Source: Streptomyces humi (GTDB taxonomy: Bacteria > Actinomycetota > Actinomycetes > Streptomycetales > Streptomycetaceae). Taken from it: a stretch of DNA of 64,000 nt. Made by a program: the position numbers and the translations under genes. The notes beneath the pieces were generated by a model. The model did no database searches. It worked only from the letters and a program-made list of their open reading frames with translations, and was not told the origin of the DNA. Where the stretch lies: positions 1 to 64,000 of the forward strand of contig NZ_LBMU02000027.1 of NCBI RefSeq assembly GCF_001005085.2, written 5' to 3'. This document shows, in pieces, positions 43,527 to 51,223 of the stretch. How positions within the stretch are numbered: position 1 is the stretch's first letter; every line of letters begins with the position of its first letter.

Positions 43527-44987
43527 TCATCCCGGCCAGACGATCGCCTGTACCTCGCTGTAGGCGTGCAGCGCGTACGAGCCGACGTCCCGGCCCACCC
43601 CGCTCTTCTTGAACCCGCCGAACGGAGCCTCCATGTTCCGGCCCACCGTGTTGATCCCGACCCCGCCGGCCCGCAGCCGGCGCGCCACCCGGAAGGCGCG
43701 GGCCACGTCCCCCGACCAGACGTAGTCGATGAGGCCGTAGTCGGAGTCGTTGGCGAGGGCGATGCCCTCCTCCTCGTCGTCGAAGGGGATGACGGAGACG
43801 ACCGGGCCGAAGATCTCCTCACGGGCCGCCCGCATGTCGTTGCCGCAGTCGGCGAGGAGGGTGGGCGCGACGTAGAAACCCCGCTCCAGCGGCGGGCGTT
43901 CACCGCCCGCGACCACCGTCGCCCCCTCCTTGCGGGCGAGTTCGACGTACGACTCGACGCGCGCCCGGTGCTCGGCGGAGATGACCGGTCCCACCACCGT
44001 GTCCGGCGCCGCCGGGTCCCCCACCGGCAGCCGGCCCGCGTACGCGGCGAGCCCGGCCACCAGCCGGTCGTACAGGCCGCGCTGCACCAGCACCCGGGTG
44101 GGCGCCGTACAGATCTGCCCGCTGTAGAAGGAGAAGGTGGTGCCGATCCCGGCGACCGCCGAACCGACGTCCGCGTCGTCGAGGACGACCGCCGCGCCCT
44201 TGCCGCCCAGCTCCATCAGCTGCCGTTTCATGTCCCGCCCGCACACCTCGGCGATGCGCTGCCCTACGGCCGTGGACCCGGTGAAGCTGACCATGTCGAC
44301 GTCCGGGGAGGCGACGGCCGCCTCGCCGACCGCGGTGGACCGGCCGGACACCACGTTCAGCACGCCCGGCGGGACGCCCGCCGCCTCCAGCGCCTCCGCC
44401 ATCCGGTAGACGGACAGGGGGTCCTGCGGGGCGGGTTTCACCACCACCGTGTTGCCCATGGCCAGCGCGGGCGCGACCTTGCCCGCCGGGTTGGCCCAGG
44501 GGTTGTTGTACGAGGTGATGCAGCTGACCACCCCGACCGGCTGCCGTACGGCCAGCGCGCCCATCACCCCGGCCTTCCCCATCGGGCCGGCCTCGTTGAT
44601 CTGCGGCGGGACCGCCCACTCGGCGGGCTCGACGGTCGCGTAGCGCCGGAACCGGGCCACGGCCACGCCCACCTGCATCGCCCGCGCCGTCCCGGTGGTC
44701 GCCCCGGTCTCGGCCCGCGCCAGCTCCGTGTACGGCCCCATCCGCTCCCGGATGACGCCGGCGGCCCGGCCCAGCACCGCGGCCCGTTCGGCCGCCGGTG
44801 TCCGCGACCAGGCCGTGAACGCCTCCCGGGCGGCGGCGCAGGCGGCCAGCACCTGCTCCTCGGAGGCCTCGGGCGCCCAGCCGACGGTCTCCTCGGTCGC
44901 CGGGTCGACCACCGCGTAGTGCCCGGCGTCCGGCTCCACCCAGGCGCCCCCGACGAACAGCCGCTGCCGGCCGGCCGCCTCGCTCAC
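43527..44987 (-). CDS. Aldehyde dehydrogenase (NAD(P)-dependent)
   Basis: The 486-residue enzyme oxidises an aldehyde to its acid. It has the full family core: SYNNPWANPAGKVAPALAMGNTVVVKPA (landmarks NNPWANPAGK and NTVVVKP), FTGSTAVGQRI for cofactor binding, the general base Glu in MELGGKGA and the catalytic Cys in YSGQICTAPTR. Start GTG 44987 overlaps the stop of the upstream amidohydrolase (GTGA), so both are one operon. Its role should be the oxidation of an intermediate in the catabolic cluster that extends to 50978. Confidence 0.92.
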   Translation of the reverse strand: MSEAAGRQRLFVGGAWVEPDAGHYAVVDPATEETVGWAPEASEEQVLAACAAAREAFTAWSRTPAAERAAVLGRAAGVIRERMGPYTELARAETGATTGTARAMQVGVAVARFRRYATVEPAEWAVPPQINEAGPMGKAGVMGALAVRQPVGVVSCITSYNNPWANPAGKVAPALAMGNTVVVKPAPQDPLSVYRMAEALEAAGVPPGVLNVVSGRSTAVGEAAVASPDVDMVSFTGSTAVGQRIAEVCGRDMKRQLMELGGKGAAVVLDDADVGSAVAGIGTTFSFYSGQICTAPTRVLVQRGLYDRLVAGLAAYAGRLPVGDPAAPDTVVGPVISAEHRARVESYVELARKEGATVVAGGERPPLERGFYVAPTLLADCGNDMRAAREEIFGPVVSVIPFDDEEEGIALANDSDYGLIDYVWSGDVARAFRVARRLRAGGVGINTVGRNMEAPFGGFKKSGVGRDVGSYALHAYSEVQAIVWPG

Positions 44988-46714
44988 CGGGTGCTCACCG
45001 TCCTGGTGTCCCGCCCGGACCGCAGCACCGTCCCGGGTACGGCCCCGCTCACCACGTCGTCCCGGATGGCCTCGACGCCGTTGACCCAGACCGCGCGCAC
45101 GCCGATCGCCTTCGAGTCCAGGCGCGGGCTGTCTCCCGGCAGGTCGTGCACCAGGGTGGCCTGGCCGGCGGCGATCCGCTCCGGGTCGAAGAGCACCAGG
45201 TCGGCATGGAAGCCCTCCGCGATCCGTCCGCGCTCCCGCAGTCCGAAGAGGCGGGCGGGATCGTCGGTCAGCATCTTCACGGCCTGTTCGAGACCGAGCA
45301 GCTTCCGGCCGCGCAGACAGTCCCCGAGGAACCGGGTGGTGTACGGCGCCCCGCACATCCGGTCCAGGTGCGCCCCCGCGTCGGACCCGCCGAGCAGGAC
45401 GTCCTCGTGCCGCCAGGTCTCGGCGCGCAGCGCCCAGGAGGCGGGGTCGTTGTCGGTGGGCATGGGCCACAGGACGGTACGGAGGCCGTCGGCGGCGCAG
45501 ATCTCGACCAGGCAGTGGAAGGGGTCCTGCCCGCGCTCCCGCGCGATGTCCTTGACGACCCGCCCGGTGAGCCCGGCGTTGGCCTCGCTGTAGGTGTCCC
45601 CGATGACGTACCGCCCGAAGTTCGCCAGCCGCCGGAAGACCCCGGCCTCCTTGGAGTGGGCGCGTTCCAGCATCCCGGCGCGCACCTCGGGATCGCGCAG
45701 CTTCTCGATCCGCTCCGGGACCGGCAGCCCGAGGACCGGCCCCCATCCGGGGATCAGGTTCAGTGCGCAGAAGGTCCCCAGTGACATGTTCATCGGCGTG
45801 AGGATGGGCATGGTCAGCGCCACGACCCTGCCGCCCGCCTTCCGGGCCCGCTCGCTCGCCTGGAGCTGCCGGGGGACCCGCTCGGGCACGGCGGCGTCCA
45901 CCGTCAGCACGTTCCAGTTCAGGGGCCGTCCGGCCACCGCGCTCATTTCGGCGAACAGGTCGATCTCGGCGTCGCTGAACTGGTCCAGGCAGCCGGCGAC
46001 GATCGCCTCGATCTGCGTCCCCTCGTGCTCGCCGACGGCCTTGGCGAGGGCCAGCAGTTCGGCGGGGCGTGCGTGCCGGGAGGCCACGGGCTGCCCGTCC
46101 CCGTCCGAGTGGGTGCTGGACTGGGTGGTGGAGAAGCCCCACGCCCCCGCGTCCATGGCGTCGTGCAACAGCCCGACGATCTGGTCGAGTTGTTCCTCGC
46201 TGGGCTGTCCGCCCACCGCGTCGGCGCCCATCACGTACCGGCGCAGGGCGCAGTGCCCCACCATGAAACCGGCGTTGACGGCGATCCGTCCCTCGAGGGC
46301 GTCCAGGTACTCCCCGAAGGAGTTCCAGCTCCAGGGTGCCCCCTCCTCCAGGGCGACCAGCGACATCCCCTCGACCCTGGACATCATGCGCCGGGTGTAG
46401 TCGGCGTCGTCGGGGCGGGCCGGGTTCAGGGGCGCGAGGGTGAACCCGCAGTTCCCGGCGGCGACCGTGGTCACCCCGTGGTTCAGGGAGGGGGTCGCGT
46501 ACGGGTCCCAGAACAGCTGCGCGTCGTAGTGCGTGTGCGGGTCGACGAACCCGGGAGCGAGGACGAGCCCCGTGGCGTCCTCGCTGGTGCGGGATTCCCC
46601 GGTGACGGTTCCGATGACGGCGATCCGCCCGTCACGGACACCGACGTCGGCGACGTAAGCGGGCGCGCCGGTGCCGTCGACGACTGTCGCCCCTTTTATG
46701 ACGTGATCGAGCAT
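44984..46714 (-). CDS. N-acyl-D-amino-acid deacylase-like amidohydrolase
   Basis: The 576-residue metal-dependent hydrolase has the D-aminoacylase subtype layout: VIKGATVVDGTGAPAYVADV at the start, GFVDPHTHYDAQLFWDP with the HxH metal site near residue 63, GVTTVAAGNCGF, GHCALR, a late GSDAGAHLD metal site and DLVLFDPERI at the end. It would cleave an amide or cyclic imide; the cluster context suggests a non-peptide ring or side-chain amide, but this is open. ATG 46714 has GAGGTGA six bases upstream. It is followed by the aldehyde dehydrogenase with a 4-base overlap. Confidence 0.88.
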   Translation of the reverse strand: MLDHVIKGATVVDGTGAPAYVADVGVRDGRIAVIGTVTGESRTSEDATGLVLAPGFVDPHTHYDAQLFWDPYATPSLNHGVTTVAAGNCGFTLAPLNPARPDDADYTRRMMSRVEGMSLVALEEGAPWSWNSFGEYLDALEGRIAVNAGFMVGHCALRRYVMGADAVGGQPSEEQLDQIVGLLHDAMDAGAWGFSTTQSSTHSDGDGQPVASRHARPAELLALAKAVGEHEGTQIEAIVAGCLDQFSDAEIDLFAEMSAVAGRPLNWNVLTVDAAVPERVPRQLQASERARKAGGRVVALTMPILTPMNMSLGTFCALNLIPGWGPVLGLPVPERIEKLRDPEVRAGMLERAHSKEAGVFRRLANFGRYVIGDTYSEANAGLTGRVVKDIARERGQDPFHCLVEICAADGLRTVLWPMPTDNDPASWALRAETWRHEDVLLGGSDAGAHLDRMCGAPYTTRFLGDCLRGRKLLGLEQAVKMLTDDPARLFGLRERGRIAEGFHADLVLFDPERIAAGQATLVHDLPGDSPRLDSKAIGVRAVWVNGVEAIRDDVVSGAVPGTVLRSGRDTRTVSTR

Positions 46715-46752
46715 TGGGCTCACCTCTTGGTATGCGGCAGGACTGCTTGCCT

Positions 46753-46773
46753 AGGGGCGCGGGGAACTGCGCG
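46753..46773. repeat. Dispersed Streptomyces GC-rich repeat, half element
   Basis: AGGGGCGCGGGGAACTGCGCG matches one arm of the hairpin at 58781-58852. It lies in the 95-base gap between the LLM gene and the amidohydrolase gene. This sequence is a widespread intergenic repeat in Streptomyces; here only one arm is seen. Confidence 0.75.
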
Positions 46774-46809
46774 ACCAGCCACAACGCACCCGCACCCGCC
46801 GGCGCACGC

Positions 46810-47928
46810 TCAAGCCCCCTGACGGAACCGCGTCGTCCGGTGCACCGGATCCGTGTCGATCTTCGGAATCACGTGCTCCCCGATCAGCCGGATCGTCTGC
46901 ATCGTCTCCTCCTTCGGCACCCCCACCGGCAGCCCGAAGCTCAGCTGGTCGGCCCCGGCCTGCTCCCACCGCTTGCACTGCCGCAGCACCTCGTCGGGGT
47001 CGCCGCAGATCAGCAGCTCCTCCTCGACGAGCAGTTCGACGAACTCGGGGGTGTACTCGGGCAGCGTCTCCGGCCACACCGGGAACCCCTCGGGCCGCGG
47101 GAAGGTGTCGTGGTACCGGAACACCAGCGAGGGCAGGTAGTGCAGCCCGCCGGACGCCGCGATCCGGATCGCCTCGTCGTGGGTGGGCGCGCAGATCGCG
47201 GTCGTCGTCACCATCACGTTGTCGTTGACGAAGTCCCCGACCGGCTCGGCGTCCACGATCGCCGTCTTGTACTGCTCCAGCACCCACTCCATGTCGGAGA
47301 CCTTCTGGATGCTGAACCCGAGAACCCCCAGCCCCTTCTTCGCCGCCATGGCGTACGACGGCGGCGACCCGGCCGCGTACCACATCGCCGGGTGGGACTT
47401 CCCGTACGGCTTGGGCAGCACCTTGCGCGGCGGCAGCTGCCAGTGCTTGCCCTGGAAGCCGGCGTACTCGTCCTGGAGCCACATCTTGGGGAACTCGGCG
47501 ATGGTCTCCTCCCAGATCTCCTTCGTGTAGTTCATGTCGGTCACCCCGGGGATGAACCCGAGGATCTCGTGGGAGCCGGCGCCCCGCCCGCTGCCGAACT
47601 CGAAGCGGTTGCCGCTGAGATGGTCGAGCATGGCGACCTTCTCGGCGACCTTCACCGGGTGGTTGACCTGGGCGAGGGGGTTGAAGATCCCGGAGCCGAG
47701 GTGGATCCGCTCGGTGGCGTGGGCCAGATACCCCAGGTACACGTCGTTCGCGGAGAGGTGCGAGTACTCGTCCAGGAAGTGGTGCTCGGAGGCCCAGGCG
47801 TACTTGAAGCCGGACCTGTCCGCCTCGATGACGTACTCGGTCTCCTCCATCAGTGCCTTGTGCTCGGCAAGCGGGTCGGTCTCGGCGCGCTTGCCCACGT
47901 ATCCCTGTACAAAGAGCCCGAATTCCAA
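46810..47928 (-). CDS. LLM-class flavin/F420-dependent monooxygenase
   Basis: The 372-residue luciferase-like protein starts FGLFVQGYVGKRAETDP and has KYAWASEHHFLDEYSHLS near residue 43, KVAEKVAMLDHLSGNRFEFGSGRGAGSHE near 93 and ELLICGDPDEVLRQCKRW near 315. The long form with AWASEHHF resembles luciferase-type monooxygenases acting on ring or alkyl substrates. TTG at 47928 is the only start near the fold and has a poor ribosome site. Its promoter region contains two perfect CTGACG-N3-CGTCAG palindromes, so it is tightly regulated apart from the SDR gene upstream. Confidence 0.88.
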   Translation of the reverse strand: MEFGLFVQGYVGKRAETDPLAEHKALMEETEYVIEADRSGFKYAWASEHHFLDEYSHLSANDVYLGYLAHATERIHLGSGIFNPLAQVNHPVKVAEKVAMLDHLSGNRFEFGSGRGAGSHEILGFIPGVTDMNYTKEIWEETIAEFPKMWLQDEYAGFQGKHWQLPPRKVLPKPYGKSHPAMWYAAGSPPSYAMAAKKGLGVLGFSIQKVSDMEWVLEQYKTAIVDAEPVGDFVNDNVMVTTTAICAPTHDEAIRIAASGGLHYLPSLVFRYHDTFPRPEGFPVWPETLPEYTPEFVELLVEEELLICGDPDEVLRQCKRWEQAGADQLSFGLPVGVPKEETMQTIRLIGEHVIPKIDTDPVHRTTRFRQGA

Positions 47929-47980
47929 GGCGGTTCACCGTCCCATGTCCAGGTGGGTGGTCCCTATGAGTCCTACGCAC

Positions 47981-48001
47981 TTTCTGACGTCACGTCAGAA
48001 A
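47981..48001. promoter_or_regulatory. CTGACG-N3-CGTCAG operator, copy 2 (extended)
   Basis: The core 47984-47998 is perfect and its flanks (TTT and AAA) extend the palindrome to 21 bp with only the central TCA unpaired. It is the longest copy in the window, centred 63 bases upstream of the LLM start. Confidence 0.8.
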
Positions 48002-48010
48002 CGTCAATAG

Positions 48011-48025
48011 CTGACGAGCCGTCAG
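48011..48025. promoter_or_regulatory. CTGACG-N3-CGTCAG operator, copy 3
   Basis: This perfect copy lies 27 bases from copy 2 (centre to centre) and overlaps the stop codon of the SDR gene (48022-48024), so codon choice at the SDR C-terminus is constrained by the site. Confidence 0.8.
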
Positions 48026-48792
48026 ATGACACTGACCCCGGCCAGCCATCCCCCGTCGATCACGAACGGCTGCCCGGTGATGTACGACGAGTCGTCCGAG
48101 GTCAGGAACAGGGCCAGCCGGGCCACCTCCTCGGCCCGCCCGATCCGCCCGAGCGGCACGAGCTTGCGGTACAGCTCGTCCAGGGCACGGCTCATCTCCG
48201 CCGGATCGGCGTCCGGGTCCAGCCGCGCCGGGTTGGACATCGCGGTGTCGACGGCGCCGGGGCAGATCGCGTTGACGCGGATCCCCCGGTCGGCCAGCTC
48301 CAGCGCGGCGACCCGGGTGAGCCCGAGCACCGCGTGCTTGGTCGCGGTGTACGACCCCACTGCCGCCATCCCGGTCAGCGCGGTGTAGGAGGCCGTGTTC
48401 ACGATGGTCCCGCCGTCGGCCAGCTCCGGCGCCACCGTCTTCATGCCGAGGAAGCAGCCGACCTGGTTGACCTGCACGACCTGCATGAACTCCTCGAGCG
48501 GGGTGTCCACGAGGGCGTTGAAGCGCAGGATGCCCGCGTTGTTGACCAGCCCGTCGAGCCGCCCGTACGCCTTCTTCGCGGCGGCGACGGCGGCCTGCCA
48601 CTCCTGCTCCACGCCCACGTCCAGGTGGACGTAGCGCGCCCCTATCTCCTTGGCGAGCGCCTCGCCGAGGTCGTCCAGGACGTCCGCCACGACCACGCGC
48701 GCGCCCTCCGCCACGAAGAGCCGCGCCTCCTGCTCGCCCTGTCCGCGGGCCGCCCCGGTGACGATGACGACCCGCCCGTCCAGCTTGCCCAT
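48022..48792 (-). CDS. Short-chain dehydrogenase/reductase
   Basis: The 256-residue enzyme has [11 protein letters not shown] for the cofactor, NNAG at about 85-88, a catalytic Ser in NTASYTAL and YTATK at the active site, with a C-terminal [12 protein letters not shown]. It resembles steroid/alcohol dehydrogenases of the classical type and probably uses NAD. ATG 48792 follows GAGGAG with eight bases between. It is 12 bases after the LLM gene 48805-49725 and belongs to that operon, whose promoter should be at 50991. Confidence 0.92.
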   Translation of the reverse strand: MGKLDGRVVIVTGAARGQGEQEARLFVAEGARVVVADVLDDLGEALAKEIGARYVHLDVGVEQEWQAAVAAAKKAYGRLDGLVNNAGILRFNALVDTPLEEFMQVVQVNQVGCFLGMKTVAPELADGGTIVNTASYTALTGMAAVGSYTATKHAVLGLTRVAALELADRGIRVNAICPGAVDTAMSNPARLDPDADPAEMSRALDELYRKLVPLGRIGRAEEVARLALFLTSDDSSYITGQPFVIDGGWLAGVSVI

Positions 48793-48804
48793 GCCACGCA
48801 CTCC

Positions 48805-49725
48805 TCAGGTCAGGTGGGGCGCTACCTCGGCCCCGAACGCCTCTATCTGGTCGATGAGTTCGGCGCGGCTCCGGCTGCGGAACCGCACCTGGAGCTGGTG
48901 CACGCCCATCGCGCCGTAGGCCCGCAGCGACTCGGCCAGGGCGTCGGGGCCGCCACTGAGGGTGCGGCGGCCCACGTCCCAGCCGGGTGTGCCGACGTAC
49001 AGCGGCTCGGTGATCGTGCCGACGGTGACCGGCTCCTCGATCCCGGCCTCCGCGCGCAGCCGCCGCAGCCGGTCGATCTGGGCCGGCAGCCGGTCCCTCG
49101 GGTCGCCCTGCGGCAGCCAGCCGTCTCCCTTGAGCGCGGCCCGGCGCACGGCCGCCGGCGAGGACCCGCCGACCCACACCGGTACCCGCGCCTGGGCGGG
49201 TCGGGGCCGCTGGCCGAGCCCCTCGAAGTCGTAGAACTTGCCGTGGTGGGCGGGGAACTCGTCAGGTCCCAGGGCCGCCCGCAGCGCGTCGACCGCCTCG
49301 TCGAGCACGGCGCCGCGCTGCCGGAAGTCCACGCCCAGCACCTCGAACTCCTCCCGGACGTGCCCGGCGCCGACCCCGAGGATCAGGCGTCCGCCGGAGA
49401 GGTGGTCGAGGGTCGCGTACTGCTTGGCGGAGAGCAGCGGGTGGCGCAGGCCCACGACGGCGACATGGCTGAGCAGCCGCACCCGCTCCGTCACCGCGGC
49501 CAGGTGGGCCAGGGTGGCGACCGGGTCGTACCAGACGGTGCTCATCGCGTCGGCCAGCCGGTGCGGGATCGCCACGTGGTCGCAGACGGCGAGGTAGGCG
49601 AAGCCGGCCCGGTCCACGGCCCGCGCGATCTCGACCAGGTCGGCGGCGCCCGCCCCGGCCTCCCAGCGCTCCGCGTAGAGGGTGGACTGGGACTGGACGG
49701 GGAGCTGGATGCCGTAGTCGGTCAC
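48805..49725 (-). CDS. LLM-class F420-dependent oxidoreductase
   Basis: The 306-residue TIM-barrel protein starts VTDYGIQLPVQSQS and has YLAVCDHVAIP, KQYATLDHLSGGRLILGVGAGHVREEFEVLGVDF (landmarks LDHLSGGRLILGVG and EEFEVLGVDF) and GDGWLPQGD, matching F420-dependent LLM enzymes. Its GTG start (49725) overlaps the upstream amidohydrolase stop by four bases. With SDR and amidohydrolase genes it forms one operon. It likely reduces or oxidises a ring intermediate with F420. Confidence 0.9.
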   Translation of the reverse strand: MTDYGIQLPVQSQSTLYAERWEAGAGAADLVEIARAVDRAGFAYLAVCDHVAIPHRLADAMSTVWYDPVATLAHLAAVTERVRLLSHVAVVGLRHPLLSAKQYATLDHLSGGRLILGVGAGHVREEFEVLGVDFRQRGAVLDEAVDALRAALGPDEFPAHHGKFYDFEGLGQRPRPAQARVPVWVGGSSPAAVRRAALKGDGWLPQGDPRDRLPAQIDRLRRLRAEAGIEEPVTVGTITEPLYVGTPGWDVGRRTLSGGPDALAESLRAYGAMGVHQLQVRFRSRSRAELIDQIEAFGAEVAPHLT

Positions 49726-50978
49726 CGCGGACCGCCCCACAGACCCTCCGGGGTGAGGCCCAGCAGGTCGATCGCGTTGCCCCGTACGATCCGCTCCACC
49801 ACGTCCGGGGCGAGGTGGCCCATCTGGGCCTCGCCGACCTCCCGGGACTTCGGCCAGGTGGAGTCGGAGTGCGGGTAGTCGGTCTCGTAGAGGACGTTGC
49901 CGAGGCCGATGGCGTCGAGGTTCCTCAGGCCGAAGGCGTCGTCGAAGAAGCAGCCGTAGACGTGGTCGGCGAAGAGCTCGGAGGGCGGCCGTGTGACCTT
50001 GTCGGCGACCCCGCCCCAGGCCCGGTTCTCCTCCCAGACGACGTCGGCGCGTTCCAGGATGTAGGGGATCCAGCCGATCTGGCCCTCCGCGTACATCACC
50101 CTCAGGTTCGGGAAGCGCTCGAACTTGCCGCTCATCAGCCAGTCGACCATCGAGAAGCAGCAGTTGGCGAAGGTGATGGTGGAACCGACGGCGGGCGGGG
50201 CGTCCGGCGACGTGGACGGCATCCGGCTGCTGGAGCCGATGTGCATGGCGACGACCGTGCCGGTCTCGTCGCAGGCGGCGAGGAAGGGGTCCCAGGCGTC
50301 GGTGTGGACGGAGGGCAGCCCCAGGTGCGGGGGTATCTCGGAGAAGGCGACGGCGCGGACCCCGCGGGCCGCGTTGCGGCGGACCTCGGCGGCGGCCAGT
50401 CCGGCGTCCCAGAGCGGGATGAGGGTCAGCGGGATCAGGCGGCCCCGGGCCTGCGGGCCGCACCACTCCTCCACCATCCAGTCGTTGTAGGCCCGGACGC
50501 AGAGCAGGGCCAGTTCGCGGTCCGCGGCCTCGGTGAAGGTCTGCCCGCAGAAACGCGGGAAGGTGGGGAAGCAGAGGGCGGACTGGACGTGGTTGACGTC
50601 CATGTCGGCGAGCCGCCGCGGCACGTCCCAGGAGCCCGCCCGCATCTGCTCGTACGTGATCACCTCGAGCTTGATCTCGTCGCGGGAGTAGCCCACCGCG
50701 GTGTCGAGGCGGGTGAGCGGGCGGTGCAGGTCCTCGTAGATCCACCAGTCGCCGATCGGGCCGTCCTCGCCCGGGTCGCCCATGACGGGCTTGAACCGGC
50801 CGCCGAGGAAGCTCATTTCGCGCAGCGGGGCGCGGACGATGCGCGGTCCGGTGTCCAGGTACTTCTTCGGGAGGCGGGACTGCCAGACGTCCGGCGGCTC
50901 CACGGTGTGGTCGTCGACGGAGATGATCAGCGGGAGGGTGCCGTCCTGGATGTCGTCACGGGTGTCCATGGCGCTCAC
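49722..50978 (-). CDS. Amidohydrolase_2-family metal-dependent hydrolase/decarboxylase
   Basis: The 418-residue product has features of the PF04909 TIM-barrel group: ISVDDHTVEPPDVW near residue 19 (metal-binding DxH replacing HxH), AMHIGSSSRMPS near 245 and the C-terminal YETDYPHSDSTWP near 375 that provides the Asp and His ligands. Relatives include decarboxylases and ring-cleaving hydrolases of aromatic and polycyclic degradation. It is the first gene of a three-gene operon. GTG 50978 and ATG 50969 are both possible; neither has a clear ribosome site, so a leaderless mRNA is possible. Confidence 0.87.
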   Translation of the reverse strand: MSAMDTRDDIQDGTLPLIISVDDHTVEPPDVWQSRLPKKYLDTGPRIVRAPLREMSFLGGRFKPVMGDPGEDGPIGDWWIYEDLHRPLTRLDTAVGYSRDEIKLEVITYEQMRAGSWDVPRRLADMDVNHVQSALCFPTFPRFCGQTFTEAADRELALLCVRAYNDWMVEEWCGPQARGRLIPLTLIPLWDAGLAAAEVRRNAARGVRAVAFSEIPPHLGLPSVHTDAWDPFLAACDETGTVVAMHIGSSSRMPSTSPDAPPAVGSTITFANCCFSMVDWLMSGKFERFPNLRVMYAEGQIGWIPYILERADVVWEENRAWGGVADKVTRPPSELFADHVYGCFFDDAFGLRNLDAIGLGNVLYETDYPHSDSTWPKSREVGEAQMGHLAPDVVERIVRGNAIDLLGLTPEGLWGGPR

Positions 50979-50990
50979 GGTAGCGCCGAT

Positions 50991-51005
50991 CTGACGAACC
51001 GTCAG
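50991..51005. promoter_or_regulatory. CTGACG-N3-CGTCAG operator, copy 4
   Basis: A perfect copy centred 20 bases upstream of the amidohydrolase operon's GTG. At this distance it would cover the -10/start-site region and block transcription when bound. A partial related sequence, TGTCAG-N2-TGACGG, follows at 51007-51020. Confidence 0.8.
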
Positions 51006-51223
51006 CTGTCAGAGTGACGGTTCATCAGGCTTGCGCACGGGCCCGGCGGAGCCCCCGGAAGAATCGTTCCGTCTTCAGTCCGGCCTGTTCACGGAGGCCG
51101 TCGCGGTGTGAAGACTCTGTGGACCACCGCGTGTCGCCCTGTGATCGGTGTCTCGCCCGGCTGACGCAACCCGCCTGAACAAGGCAAACTGACGGGGTGA
51201 GTCGGGTCTCTAGGGGGACGGGC

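Noticed and set aside
46810..47980. Longer start for the LLM gene through the palindrome at 47981
   Set aside because: Frame and motif match only from TTG 47928; upstream frame is a different one and the palindromes fit a promoter.
48022..48792. Mycofactocin-coupled SDR
   Set aside because: The characteristic insertion after the cofactor motif is absent and no mycofactocin genes are nearby.
46714..49878. A 1054-codon plus-strand reading frame across the LLM/SDR cluster
   Set aside because: Shadow of three genuine minus-strand genes; composition and repeats of Val/Gly/Arg typical of the opposite frame in high-GC DNA.
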